A stretch of 64,000 nucleotides of DNA from Aurelia coerulea (GCA_039566865.1 CM076956.1:10985511-11049510); one strand, 5' to 3'. Counted from the stretch's first letter, positions 1-11,999 are shown. Numbers and translations: made by a program. The notes: generated from the letters alone by a model not told the origin.

Positions 1-13
1 AGAAGGACCAGAG

Positions 14-1804
14 ATGGATCCATATGCTTTTGAAAGTTTTTGCGAGCAACCTGGAGCTAAAAAACTCTTTTCTTCCATTTACAATGCCATGATATCAGAG
101 AAAATGTCCAAAAATCGAAAGGACCTCAGCAAAGTTCGCACAATGGTCATCATCTACATGATGGTTTATGGGCAATCTCAGAAAGCCAACTCTTTCCAAG
201 TAACTTTGTCTAGGACATTACAACAGTTTGGCATTTCAGAACAAGGCCTGATCTCATTGCGGAATTTAGGAATTGCTGCCCATCCCCACACAGTGAAATC
301 AGCTGCAAAATCTTCTGCCTCCTCCCATCTTGACAATCTGTCTACTTTCTTTGAGAATGCAGCAAAGAACAATCACTTTCTGGCTATATTCATAGACGAT
401 TATCATAACATTCATACGAAACACCGACCTGAAAGCAAAACTCAGACCAAAGCAACTCATATGACAACTCTTCTTGTTAAAATTTTCCCAAATATTGAAG
501 CAATTGAGAAAGATGGAAACCTGCCTTGTCTCAGTAAAGAGCCAGTTGAAATAACTGTTATAAAGAATATCCTTGCAGAAGGTATCCCCATCCTATCAAA
601 GAGCTATGCTCAAGTCATGCCAGACTGGATGGTATCAAAATATTTTGATCCAGAAGCACAGAGAAACAGACTTGTTGTCCATGATTACCAACAGACTGAG
701 GTTCGCACAATGAGATGTATGGATCACTGCAAGCTGGTTGACTGCATTGAATCACCTCTTAAATCTCTTTCTGATATTCTTTCTGCTCTTGAGCACATGC
801 TTCTAAATGGTCTTTCCATATATCTTGACAAATTCCTAGTTCCATTTGTTGGAGACTGGCCAACTCAATATTATATGCGTCAGTTAGCATATTCTGATGA
901 TGAAAACATCCCTGCACTTTGCAAGAGTATAGCTCCATTGATTGGGCCATTACACATCTCTATCAATTCTAGAGAGTGTGTCTTGATGATTTTCCATCAC
1001 ATCTTTGCTGATCTATATTCTTTCCTTTTTGGCAGTAAAGCTAAGTTAGCCAAAAAACCAAAGCCATGGCGGATATCCCTTTTACTAGAGGTGATATATG
1101 GGGGGTGGACTCTCATTCGTGATATGGTTCTCCCTGTTTTCTCTCAATGCAAAGATATACAGTACCTCACTCTGTTAAACCTTCTTGATAATTATGTTCC
1201 ACTTGTATTGAGTATTTACTCAATTGTCTTCAAGTGCAATAATTATGAGCAATATTGCCAGTCACTCTTACGATGCTGGGTGATGTTCATGGTGTTTCAA
1301 AGGCGTCACTATGATAAAGCCTTGCTGGTAGCTCTATCCATGTTCAGGTACTGGAAGGACAGAAACCACCCATTCTTTGAGAAAATGCTCAGCTCCCTTG
1401 TAGCTTTTGACGAATATCCTGTGGAGAACTTTCATTCGGTCTTGCGGGCAAGAACCAAAGAAGGCAACACAGGAGACCAGATCAACTTCAAAGCCAAAGA
1501 GATTGATGCCTGCAAGCACGAGCTGCATTCATTTAAGTCACGATTTGTTCCTCCAAAGAAATATAATTTCAGCAACAAGAGAGTTGATCAGCTGAAAATT
1601 AAAGCAGCACAATATCTAACCGGGAAGTTTCAAGAGATAAATGAGAACCTTGGAGCTGCAACTGTTCTGGAGAGGGCACCACGGCAGCGAAAAGATGTGG
1701 TTAAGTGGAAATTGCCCAATCTATTTGGTGATGAAACTGTCACAAACAAAGTCCTCCCCCTTGGCTTCATATCACAGGAAAATCCACCATGGCCTGAAAA
1801 GTGA
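14..1804 (+). CDS. Transposase-like protein (DDE-type candidate)
   Basis: A 596-aa uninterrupted frame in an AT-rich, repeat-filled area. I do not recognise a named host gene. The layout resembles the large transposon-derived proteins with an RNase H-like core that are common in cnidarian genomes (DUF6589-like). Candidate acidic catalytic residues are the Asp pair in FIDDYHN (about residue 127), Asp in VGDWPTQ (about 280) and Glu in VENFHSVLR (about 470); an E-x-H-rich motif at the third position is usual in such families. The C-terminus is basic and lysine-rich. The start is the first ATG of the frame, but the window begins only 13 bases upstream, so an earlier exon could exist. A zinc-finger exon on the same strand at 2764 may belong to the same element. 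Transposon origin is inferred from sequence style, not from an alignment. Confidence 0.55.
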   Translation: MDPYAFESFCEQPGAKKLFSSIYNAMISEKMSKNRKDLSKVRTMVIIYMMVYGQSQKANSFQVTLSRTLQQFGISEQGLISLRNLGIAAHPHTVKSAAKSSASSHLDNLSTFFENAAKNNHFLAIFIDDYHNIHTKHRPESKTQTKATHMTTLLVKIFPNIEAIEKDGNLPCLSKEPVEITVIKNILAEGIPILSKSYAQVMPDWMVSKYFDPEAQRNRLVVHDYQQTEVRTMRCMDHCKLVDCIESPLKSLSDILSALEHMLLNGLSIYLDKFLVPFVGDWPTQYYMRQLAYSDDENIPALCKSIAPLIGPLHISINSRECVLMIFHHIFADLYSFLFGSKAKLAKKPKPWRISLLLEVIYGGWTLIRDMVLPVFSQCKDIQYLTLLNLLDNYVPLVLSIYSIVFKCNNYEQYCQSLLRCWVMFMVFQRRHYDKALLVALSMFRYWKDRNHPFFEKMLSSLVAFDEYPVENFHSVLRARTKEGNTGDQINFKAKEIDACKHELHSFKSRFVPPKKYNFSNKRVDQLKIKAAQYLTGKFQEINENLGAATVLERAPRQRKDVVKWKLPNLFGDETVTNKVLPLGFISQENPPWPEK

Positions 1805-2763
1805 GATGTTTACCTTTTTCTTACATGGAATTCAACAATTAGAAATAGCAGGGGGTTGGCTAAGTTCAATGCAATTACATTTTTTCAGGGGAAACATTAA
1901 ATAAAAAGGGAATCTTTAATATTTTCTGCTACTAAATTTTGATCATGATTCTTGGGTTGAAGTAAAATCCTGGAAGAGTCCCATACTTGACTTGGGATGT
2001 GCCACTCAACATGGTATCCTTTTTGTGGTAAAAATTATAGGAAAAGGTATAATTATAATTGACAAGAAAATTATAATACATGGTCCGTTGTCATACAGAA
2101 AGGAAAATTTTTGGAATTCTGTTGCAACAATGAATCATGAATACTTTAGGAAAATTTTATGTGACAGGTTATACTTTTGGGGCATTTTTTATGTGACAGG
2201 GATAGGGTGCGAAGGCTTTCCACACACCCCAATCACTTCCCCAGTCACATACCCCAGGGAGTAAAGCAAGTGCGATTGCTTTTATTAAAAAATTGCCACT
2301 CATTAAAACAATTTATCAGCAGTTTGTTGGAAATAGATTCACTTCTAATAACAGTGAAAGTTGATATTTAGTGGTTGTTTCAAAAAACAAGAAAACAATA
2401 GTGACTTGGGTACTACCAGCCCTTGAAAAGTGGGGTAAGCTCTCCAGACATACAATTGATAAAAGGGGGGAACTTAACTATTTTAACAAATATCCTCAAA
2501 TATCCCAACAATACTATATCTGGCATGCCAGATCAGCAGCATTTACCAGATTGCCAATAGTCTTCACCATTCTTGAATCATAGCCCATTATATTATATTT
2601 ATACAAAATTATGAACCTTACTCAGAAAGATAAATACCTCTTTTTCTCACTCGAGTCATTTTGGTTCTTATGTAGAAAGAACATTCTCAAAACCCGAAAC
2701 AAAAACTAAATATCTTTTATGACATACATGATACGGTTTGGAGAGTTTATTTTTGCCCCTCAG
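1805..2763. other. Spacer without a supported gene
   Basis: AT-rich sequence between the transposase-like ORF and the RING-like exon. Only short open frames are present. A pyrimidine tract ending in CAG at 2755-2763 could be the splice acceptor for the next exon, so part of this stretch may be intron. Confidence 0.4.
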
Positions 2764-3386
2764 TTTGTGTGGGGAAATCTTAAAATCAAAAGGAGTTGTA
2801 TGCACCTCTGTCTCATGCAGAAAATGTGACAAACTTGGTTGCAGAAGAAGGAGTCCTCTCTGGAAAATCCACTCAGCATGTGGTCATTCATTTCACGTCA
2901 AATGCAACTTGCCAAATATCAGCGTCTGTTCCATCTGCCACGCAACCCTCGAGGCCAAGATGGAACAACTAGCAAAAGCAGCCAATTCAGCAGTACGCAG
3001 CTGTTTCTGGGGCGACGATAACAGTGAATCTGACGTTGAGGATGATGATATTGATGACGATGAAACGGAAGAGAGAGAAGACGAAGCCATGATGGATGTC
3101 GACGATGATGTTTGTAATGATGAAGACCATAAGCGTACGGGGCGGGGGGGCCGGGGGGGCGGCAGCCCCCCCAATTTTGGAGAAATCGTCGAAAATCAGC
3201 CCCAATCGGGCAAAAATCTGCCCTCAGTCGGGCAAAAATGTTGGTAAACAATGGACTTTGTGTCGGGCCGCCCCCCTAGATTTTTTCTTCCCGTACGCTT
3301 ATGATGAAGACAAAGAGGAAGCTGCAGTTTGTCGTCTTGTTGCCAGAATATCTGGATGGTGTCGAGCGAATTCACCTCAAGATTGA
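2764..3386 (+). pseudogene. RING-like zinc finger plus acidic region, broken by a MITE
   Basis: The frame carries a Cys/His cluster of RING type: CRKC, then a Cys, then CGHSFHVKC, then CSIC, over about 45 residues. It is followed by an Asp/Glu-rich tract. The exon probably starts at 2764 after a pyrimidine-CAG acceptor; no good ATG is present, so it is likely a downstream exon. At 3128-3303 a 176-bp inverted-repeat element with an 8-bp target duplication interrupts it. The insert plus duplication adds 184 bp and shifts the frame, ending translation at 3247. Without the insert the frame runs on from 3312 through KEEAAVCRLVARISGW to a stop at 3386, which shows the original coding end. It may be the C-terminal part of the transposase-like gene upstream. 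Confidence 0.55.
3128..3303. mobile_element. 176-bp MITE, copy 1, with 8-bp target duplication
   Basis: Perfect 14-bp terminal inverted repeats, CATAAGCGTACGGG and its complement, lie at 3128-3141 and 3290-3303. They are flanked by direct repeats ATGAAGAC at 3120-3127 and 3304-3311. G- and C-runs sit just inside the ends. The 8-bp duplication points to hAT mobilisation. The interior (a Gln-poor stretch rich in AAAATC and TCGGGCAAAAA motifs) matches 21054-21241 and, more weakly, 12717-12855. Confidence 0.8.
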
Positions 3387-4079
3387 ATCGTATGTAAATG
3401 TAAGTGACAAACAATAATAATTATGATATTTCTTGCCCTGATCAAGGTAATCCGATACTTGCAAACATGTGGATGATGAAGGCAATATTATTTTCGACTC
3501 TCACTCAAGACGAGGTAGGATTGCCACACCCACTGCCCGCCTCCCGACGCGGCGATGACCAGCGAACGGTGGGCTTTTGGCCTTGGGAAGTCGTTTCAGG
3601 TGGTGCAGGGAAGAACCTATCGTTGTCCTTTTGTGGTTAGGTGAGTTTTCTTATTTTGCTCAAGATTGCTAATCTAGAAGAAATATAGAACACCCAGAAT
3701 CTGCGTTTGTAATCCACGGTTCATGGATGGGCCTAAAAGGAACGAAGATGGATACCCGCGGGCTGTTTCTAGCCGATATTCAAAAATTTATTTCCAGCGA
3801 TCTAAGCAATGCATCGGGAATGCCTCGGAGGGAAATGTGGGGAAAACACTACTTTTCAAAAATAAATTTAAATCTTGAGGTTAGGGCCCGAAACCAGACG
3901 CACCGCGCCAGTAGAAGGGAGGGCGGTTTTTGCCCCATTATCCCCACAGCTTTCTTTGGTCGTCTTGTTTACATGTGACGTCAGGCAGAATGGCGTCAGA
4001 AAAATAAAGTGATCTGATTGGCTGAGGTAAAGAATGTAAACAAATGCGATATTTGAATGAAACATTATCTGTCCTTGTT
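3387..4079. other. Spacer, no supported gene
   Basis: A locally GC-richer patch (3520-3630) and short open frames are present, but no recognisable domain. It may be the 3' part of the transposon-like unit upstream. Confidence 0.3.
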
Positions 4080-4253
4080 GACTTGTCCAAGTCTCATTTT
4101 TTTTCATCAGTCGATTGAGCCACAAAAATGCAAAAGGTAAAGGGCGCTGCGGGGGGATGGAGAAAAAAGGCGGAGGAGACGCCGCAGCGCCCTTAACCTT
4201 TTGCATTTTTGTGGCTCAATCGACTGATGAAAAAAGTGAGACTTGGACAGGTC
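4080..4253. repeat. Near-perfect 174-bp hairpin (foldback element)
   Basis: Two arms of about 72 bases, 4080-4152 and 4181-4253, are reverse complements with only a few mismatches. The ends are GACTTGTCCAAGTCTCA and its near complement. The loop is about 30 bases and purine-rich, flanked by a GCGCTGCGG stem. No target duplication is obvious. It is probably a young MITE; a transcript of it would form a long double-stranded stem. Confidence 0.75.
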
Positions 4254-7200
4254 CAATAAATAGCTAACTCAAGAGCTGCATATTCACGTCTAAAATTAGC
4301 CTATTGTATTTCATGAGTTGCGTGCATATATTTTCACCAGTGGAGCAATTACGTGCGTAGGCGCTTCTCATTGATCGCCTCTACTAAGCTCCGTCAACTA
4401 ACTTCATGACGAATGCAAATCATGTGGCCAGAGCGAAGCGAAACGTTGTGATTCTTGGTATTCAGACAAGTCCTCAAGAAGGATGAACCCGGGGCCAATC
4501 ACTTTGATATTCACTTCTACTTCTTTTCCGCTGAACCTAAGGTCATACAAAACATTTGCTGGCCATATTATGTGTTACAAATTCAAGGCAGGCTTAACCC
4601 TGATAAAAAGACATATTACGGGCTATTTGTAGCCCATAACAACAATCTGATATATCTGGAATCCATCCACAAGTAAGTGTGGCCAATCCTTCAGTCTGGT
4701 TATGACAAAGGGCAATAAGTCTTTTCGCGGTATCTAAGAAGCTATCTTCTGTAACTATTTCGACCGAATACAATTTGACTGTAAATTAACTCCAAGTATT
4801 AGTTCAACCTATGTTTGTCTCATTTGAAGATGAAAATATCAAATTGACACACTCCGCTTTTTGGTCCTCTTTCCACATTGGTCAAAGAGTACACTTCGGA
4901 CTTCTTCTGTCTACTTATCAGGCTTTGGAGAAGCGTCAACTGGAGCTAATACACTAACGGCCCCATTTCGAGAATTGTTGACAAATTCTTCATGAGCAGC
5001 AGAAATCGGCCAAAGCCTTTTTTAGTCTGGATGCAACTTTTCATAAACCTAGTGTGTGTTTGCAGTTTTGATCTTATGACGATGATAACTTTTGAATTCT
5101 ATAAGGGATTTGACCGTGAAAATTGTTCAAGGTGTGACTTACTTTACATCCTCATTAATTAATTACAGTCAAATCCCTTACAACTCTTCAAATTCATTAT
5201 CGACATAAAATTAAAATTGCGAACATTAGAATTATGAAAATTAGCAACCAGACTAAAATTTTGCTGCTGAAAACAATATGGCAGTAACATGGCCACGGTC
5301 AGAGGAATCTGTTTTAGAACACTTAAAAATCGAAGAAAATTTCACTTAATTTAGGGATCTTCCAGTAATTGATCGGCAGTTTTCGAGCCGAATTCTACCG
5401 AAAGTCTTCAATTTAAGTATTCGGATATTGCAATTTTGGAAATCAGTTATTTAGCTAGCGAATTCGGCTATTTTAGCGAGGAACAGACGAAAAGGGGCCA
5501 TGGATAACTTATCGAAACATTCTGCACTTCATATTTTCGGCATAAAATCACCAAAATATTCTATCATCCAAGCGTCAGTGGTTTTATCGACTGGCTTTCC
5601 ACAACTTGTTGCTAATATTTAAAACATTTCCCTGTGCCGAAAGCTAAGCAATCAATTCGGATGGTCCTTAACTGGCAAGGCCCTTTTTATTCACTCAAAA
5701 GTTAAGGAAGCGAAGTAAACGAGCTCTAGTCATCTAAAATTTGTCGGAGGCTCATGCTGAGGCCTTGCGTCAGCCTGCTATCTAATTTCAATGCTATGAT
5801 TTGCTTCTGAATATAAGATTTTGCCGCAAAAGGATCGAAGAATGGAGTGTTACTTGCTCAATAAATAAACCTGGCTTCCATTTGACGTTGGTTAGAAAAT
5901 AACAATTATGCTCAAGAAAAGCTCCTTAAAAAAACTAAGCCCATTTGTTAAAGAGCTACTGTCACCCAGGGTCCTTTGCAGGCACGCAAAAATTTTAGAC
6001 CAACAGCAAATTCGGCCTGAACAGAAACTAGAGTTTCTTAATTTTTTGGCGATCTGAAAGTTGAGTTTCTTATGCAGACATTCTGAAATAGTAGCACTCC
6101 CGACAAGAACCCTGGGAACAATGGTTCTTTGCGATTCGTCTCAGGGCTTATGCAAAAATCTGCTATAAACATTAGAAAATGGCCACCTAAATTTAGCTCA
6201 AAGAGAAAAATAGGAGTTAAAGTTTCATAAAGGAAGGTACAGCATCAAAAGTATAATTATTTCACAAAATTTCTATCACCTTAAATTTGCTTTGCTGAGA
6301 AAATTAGAAGATAAGAGCTGTTACTGAACGAGAGTTTCCAATGGTTCCGAACAGACGATTTTGCCGCAAAGGGTTCTAAAGGAATCAAATCGTTTGCGTA
6401 ACAAAATAAATCGGCTTTTAATTTGACGCAGGTTGTAGCACGGGAAGATATCTGCTTCCCAATAGAGCAACTGAAACGACACGCAGAACAAAATAAGTCT
6501 GGCTTTCATTTTATGTTGGTTAGCAAACAACATCTCTTATTAAAGAAAAGTTCTTACAAAACGTTAAGCCGAATTCGTTAGCATTCTTCTGAGCATAAAG
6601 TTAAAGCTAAAGCTGCCACGAAATCGGCTTAGATTTATTTGGCATAAAACAGGGAGATATAGACGCCTTGAATTCACAAAGGGAGATATAAATGTACCTT
6701 GAATTCACAAAGGCTGGCAAACATTAAAAATAGAGGAAGCCCACAAATTTCAATCAAATTAAATTGGCTCTGAAGAGAAAACTAAGAGATCAAGTAATTT
6801 ACTGGTGGCAGAGGCAAGGGTTTCCAATGGTTGCAAAGAGTAGGATTATCGGATAGAAATGCTTCCTCACAAACTCGCTATGTGGTGCTAGAATTATTAC
6901 ACGAGTCCATGTTTCCCCCCAACGATACCCCCCCCCCCACAATACCCATTCCGCTTCAACACAAGTTTTATCGGAATGACTAAGACAGTAAATGGTAATT
7001 CAGTTCACGTGGAGCAAAACTTAAACGAATGTCATCAGTCTAATATGGTGCCTCCATAGGTGCTGTGCTGGGCACAGTCTGAAAATGCGCCCTGAGGCAC
7101 AGGGAAGCAGTCACAGTTGACGTGAAGAAAAAAATTGAAATATACATCATTACAATCATCTAGCTGTTTCTATGACGTATTTAGATCTCATTTTCCCTTT

Positions 7201-7533
7201 TAGGTCTTATTTTGGTACTAACTACATTGTTCGTACTGGCTACAAACTGGCCAATTTCAACAATTTTAGAACGAAACTTGATATTATGTAGCTGCCATGC
7301 AGAAGTGCCTTTGCGATATGCTCACTACGACAACTCTACAAGCTGCTTCTTGATTGAATGCAAAAATAAAACTGAAATTAACCCAGGAATACCATCGACA
7401 CCACTGTAAACTTTCCAACCTCTAGTCCCTTGCACAATTGCAAATCTTTCAGTTATACTTTGAATTCATTTCGCTTTGTTTTCATCTTGAGTTAAAAATA
7501 CTCCTGAAACCCCTGTTCTTTTGAAATACTTTT
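4254..7533. other. Non-coding stretch with old, diverged local repeats
   Basis: No supported gene. Short related blocks recur at about 5820-5960, 6355-6440, 6480-6600 and 6780-6850, each with TTTGCCGCAAA and GGCTTTCATTTGACG-like motifs. This suggests an old local duplication or several fragments of one repeat. A small inverted repeat (AAGGGATTTGAC and its complement) lies at about 5103-5181. A C-run is at 6925-6940. Confidence 0.35.
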
Positions 7534-7900
7534 TTTCTTTTAATATAATATATTCCAAATAAGATTTACAATACAGATTACGAACTACATTACTTACAAA
7601 ATTACTCTACAATACTACTAGGACGATCAACCCCAGGGAGCAAAATGCTGTGCCTACGCCGAGGCCATTAAATAAAGATAATAAAGGAAAAAAAACTACT
7701 TTAACTATGGGACAAAATCGGGTGGCTTATGAAGGGATGGGTAAGTGGCTACAGAAATTCACTCGAATCAACCAGTTTCATGGTTAAAATGTAGCGTTAG
7801 CTCAAGAATATGTCTATTTAGTGAAATAGGAAAATCTTTATTGCCATACAATAAAAGTTGTAGTAAAGCTTCATTTGCAAGATTTACATATCCAAGTGGA
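7534..7900 (-). mobile_element. LINE 3' end, copy 1
   Basis: About 365 bp closely match 53281-53647. Read on the minus strand, both copies hold the last codons of a reverse-transcriptase ORF (LYGNKDFPISLNRHILELTLHF), a short 3' UTR and an A/T-rich tail. Cutting at the 5' side with a shared 3' end is the mark of 5'-truncated LINE insertions. This copy has an in-frame stop just after HFNHETG. Confidence 0.55.
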
Positions 7901-9246
7901 AATACTTAATACTCTCCTCTCGGTCCCCTCTTCATACAACGGTGAAATATATGGAGAATAATGTTTCCAAGAAACTGCACAGTACTGCTTTTCAGCAACT
8001 CCAGTCTCAAACGAGAGTTTGGTTAATTCAGTTAAAAATTTCATCTTTGTCTGTCCTTAGTTCTATTCTTACTGCAAAAATTGAAAACGTACAAAAAACG
8101 ACCTGGACATCTCAAAAATAATGATAAAACAATAACTATTAGAACGGGAGATGCTAGGAACTACAAGCTGAATACTTGTAGGATAAGATTGATATAATTG
8201 AAACGAACAACTAAATTAGGAACATTAAGTAAAAGGCACACTAGTGTCGATATTTTGGAGATTGAGACGAGATATGAGGAAATTCTGAAAGGACGACTCA
8301 TGTTTCCTCAAACAAACCTGTAAGTGTTGTCTTTCTCTTGAAAACAATATTCCTTTCCTCGTTCCACCAAAACATTGAAAGTTCTTGCCTTATGTTGCGC
8401 AGAGTAAGAATTTCCTCAGGTCACTTCTTTGTACATCGAACAAGCTAAGCTCTATTACTGCTCGCATTTCCCACAAATGAAATTTGAATTATCCTGTTTG
8501 CTTATTTTTCCCACAAGGTTGCATTAATATTTGGTTACTGCAACCAGAAAATCCATTCACACTGCTTGAGGCTTCCATGGAACATTCATGTATCAATCAA
8601 ACTAATGACAAACCAATGCTTAGACGTTTATATAGCGAAGATTGGATCCCAACTAGAGTTGAAATCAAACACCGGATATATATCTGGAAGTTTATCTGGT
8701 CAATCTTAAAGTCACATTCATCACTCCTGGTTCTAACCTTTAACATTTTGTGGAACATATGGCTGATCAATTGATTTAATGAAAACCACCTCCCCACATG
8801 ATGATGGCCAAGGTCTAAAAATCAATAGGAATGATTTTCATCTCAAATTTCTGGCTGATAAAAACCCTCCCTTCATTCTGGCCGCGTTTGTTTATAAAAT
8901 TTTTGTGGTGACTTCCACTCCTAGCAAAATGGCATTTGTTGATAAGACTGAACGTCCAGACACTGATTCAGACTCAAGTACGTAGCTTGCTTTCCAAAAT
9001 AATCAGGGCCGTAGGAAGAAGCTTCGGATTGGGGGGGGGGCAATTGTTCTTAAAACAATAGAGAAAATATAATTACATCCGCGACTATGAGCTCTGACGT
9101 CTTTCCATCATGATCTGTGCTGGTCCTAGTGTGTACATCAAATAACTTTGGCATTCTAAATTAGCAAATTTGATTTATCTCCTGGGCCAGAAAGGTGAAA
9201 GATAACTTGTTGCATCTTGTGCTATGATAAGGCACTTTTTCAAGAT
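7901..9246. other. Spacer, no supported gene
   Basis: Only short open frames. At about 9007-9042 the sequence CAGGGCCGTAGGAAG followed by a G-run looks like one end of a hAT-type MITE, but no partner end was found. Confidence 0.3.
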
Positions 9247-9249
9247 TAC

Positions 9250-9466
9250 TACCTAGCATCCAATTGTAGTCTGAGGAGCTAAGCTTATTGAAGCAGTGTC
9301 CTGTTCCTCCCTCTCAATTATACCACACCTCGTGATTCATTTAGCCTGGAAGAGAGAGAGTTGGTAACTCTCCTCATATGTAGCAGGTTTGACAGGGCAG
9401 GGACTCAAAACACTAACCTTCAGATATGAAGACAAGCATGCTACCACTGAGCCATCCAAGCTCAAA
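9250..9466 (-). mobile_element. tRNA-derived SINE, copy 1
   Basis: On the minus strand the head (from about 9466) resembles a tRNA gene: a box A-like GGCTCAGTGGTAGCATGC and a box B-like GGTTAGTGTTTTGAGTCC at tRNA-like spacing. The body downstream, with AATCACGAGGTGTGGT and GAAGCAGTGTCC-like blocks, matches 62676-62822. A true tRNA is unlikely because box B departs from GGTTCRA and no clean cloverleaf is seen. Confidence 0.6.
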
Positions 9467-9745
9467 TAAAACACTTCAAAGGAATTAAGGGGCTGTGCAG
9501 ATTCTACCATGCTGTAGTTCTACATGGTTTGATTTGAGTAAACAAAAACCGAAAGGCAACCTAGTTCCGAGGGCCAATTTCCTACATTAGCATGGGGACG
9601 AGGTTGAAACCAATGTAATAACCAAAGCACAATATGTATGACACTCTTCCAAAGGGCACTCAATATTCTTGAAAACAATATGATTTTTAGGGTTTCCAAG
9701 TGAATACAAGATTCTTAAGGAATGATATGCTCCTCATACAATAGT

Positions 9746-10342
9746 TCAAAGCTTAAATTGTTTCACAATTTTCCATGCATACACCAAAGGATCAATTTCT
9801 ATTTGGTAAGTTAGGCCACATTTCTTAAAACATGTCCTTGACGTGGACTTGTGGATTGTGTCCTCAAGTAAATAAATTTGCTTCACATTAAAGGACATAT
9901 TGTCAGCTTCTGTCCCACGTAATGTTCTATAGAATATAGGATTTGAGACACACAACTGCTGAGCATATTGAGTTTGGTCACTTTTGAACATGTGTACGGA
10001 AAGACAAAATCTGAGAGGCTTACTGGAACCAAGACCATTGTTTATAAACATTTTGCATGACTTTAGACAGATGTTTCAGCTGAATACAGTAGCTCCCCTG
10101 GCCGAAGTAGCTGAAGTGAAGTTGAAATTTTTGAGCAAGACATTCTAAAGATTCATTCAATTCAACAACAAAACATTTAAGCAGTTTAATAAGAAGTTTT
10201 CTTTTGTGCATTCAGAGCTGTGCCACAGTGCCACATTTCTAAAAGATGACATAGCCACTATTGTTCCATGTGGTTTAATAAATCTATGATTAGAAACTAT
10301 GCAAAAACCGAAGGCAATTATCTTAATTCCCCTCTTAAACAA
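9746..10342 (-). pseudogene. Possible frameshifted coding remnant, unknown
   Basis: Three overlapping minus-strand open frames follow one another in different phases (10342-10157, 10211-10020, 10051-9746), as expected for a decayed coding region with two frameshifts. I recognise no domain. They could equally be chance frames in AT-rich DNA. Confidence 0.2.
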
Positions 10343-10551
10343 AAAAGATGTCTTACAGAATAACTACAGATTCCATCAATTGAAAATCATAAAGTATATA
10401 AGTTGTTACGTGCTCTGCTTTATGGTGTTGGGTTTCTTCGTCAAGATAAAAAAGATAGATAAGTAACTAATGATGTAAAACATTATGAAACTTTTACCTG
10501 ATCTAATGAGGCTCAGGTTGATTATAATCATCAACTTTGCAAATAAATTAA

Positions 10552-11273
10552 CCCTATTTTAACCGGGGGGGGGGGCGTTTTTCGCCCCCCTACCGGATCT
10601 TTTTTAATAGCTTCCAAACGATGCTAGCTATAAAGCTGAAACTCCTTGACTTTTCCTAAAATTTAATTGGCAATCAGAAAATGAAAATTTAAATACCTAT
10701 TGTTTGACCAAGTGACCACCACATGCCCATATTTGGAGAGTAGTCACAAAGAAATTCTTTAAAATGGCTCTAATTTTTCTTTGTTACTAAATCTCAACAA
10801 TATATATACCATTCGATTCAGCTCGATGAGTACTTTCATTTGATATATAATTTATTTATATTTGCTGACATCAGCAGTTTATTATTTCTATGACGTCATC
10901 AATCTTTATGACGTCATAATCCTAATTAATTAGTAATTTTTGCATGCAAAGCTCATGGAATTACTTCAAATATCGATGAAGGTACTTGATCTCACCAATT
11001 ATATGCAAAATTAATGGTTTTTAATCATAATTATTGAGCAAACAATTTTGCATTGAATCAAATTGTCATTAATTCATTAGTTAATTCATTAGAAACCAAA
11101 AATATCCGTGTGAAACCATATGAAACTACAAATTAAAGCTATCAAGCAGGCATTTGGATGATTTTTTGCCGATTTTATCCAGCTATTTGCTAATAATGGG
11201 CCCTTTTTTGCAAATAGCTCGATTTTGTCAAAATTTGCATTGTTTTTGGTTGCCTAGCAACCAATCACGTGAC

Positions 11274-11310
<37 letters not shown>

Positions 11311-11433
11311 CTATTTTTAGATTTTCCTTTGTTCAATTATGACACAGTGCAAGTTTCATTGTCATAGCTATTATACTTTCGGTGAAAAACAGTCCCGGTA
11401 GAAAATAACTTTTTTTACCCGGTTAAAATAGGG
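10552..11433. mobile_element. TTAA-site inverted-repeat element, copy 1 (882 bp)
   Basis: Perfect 16-bp terminal inverted repeats CCCTATTTTAACCGGG (10552-10567 and 11418-11433) are flanked by TTAA at 10548-10551 and 11434-11437. A TTAA target and CCC-starting ends are typical of piggyBac-type elements. There is a G-run next to the left end, paired TGACGTCAT-like motifs inside, and no transposase frame, so it is non-autonomous. It shares ends and interior style with 14867-15425. Confidence 0.8.
11277..11310 (+). repeat. (ATTG)n microsatellite
   Basis: About eight tandem ATTG units inside the TTAA-site element. Confidence 0.9.
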
Positions 11434-11609
11434 TTAATTAAAGCTTTCTTAATGTGAAGTACATTGAGTAGATTTCTAGCATGAATCATAACATATCAAG
11501 AATATCAATCAACATAATTCAAAAGGAGCATTTCCCATAGCAAAAGGTGGGTGGCACCTTTTTCGAAAGTTGGTACTTTCCTCGCCTGGGTAATCGGCTA
11601 GGTCTAAAC

Positions 11610-11735
11610 CGCGGACAACGCGGACGACGCAGACACGCGGACCAAACGAGAACAATAGTCCGCCTTTTAGACTTTAACACCGGTAAAATCTAAAACGCGG
11701 ACAACGATTTCGCGGACCATTCAAGTAAAATGAAT
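11610..11735. repeat. CGCGGAC-rich repeat, copy 1
   Basis: Several CGCGGACAA or CGCGGACCA motifs in both orientations surround ACACCGGTAAAATCTAAAACG. The right part is repeated directly at 12046-12094, including the adjacent GACCATTCAA. It is locally much more CpG-rich than its surroundings. Confidence 0.6.
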
Positions 11736-11999
11736 TTAAACGCTCGTTACCTAATTTTCTGTTTTTCTCCGAAGAAAACATAGTCTCTTTGCGCAATTCC
11801 TCCCGTATTCCACAAATACTGTTCTTAAATCTGTTGCAACCCTTCGTAGAGATTGCATGCAGGTGGGGGTGGCCGTTTGGAAGAATGGGCCTAAGTACAG
11901 ATAGGCGAAGTGAAACCAGCGGAGGGAATCGAAAATATTCATTTCTTCAGTCAGTTCTCAATCATGTTTCCTTTTTCGATTGGTTAAAAGTCACAAACT

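Noticed and set aside
2893..3251. Minus-strand ORFs rich in Ser or Pro/Gly
   Set aside because: They are antisense shadows of the acidic codon repeats and the G-rich MITE end.
9412..9466. A tRNA gene on the minus strand
   Set aside because: Box A-like and box B-like blocks are present, but box B is poor, no proper cloverleaf forms, and the sequence continues into a body repeated at 62676. A SINE explains it better.
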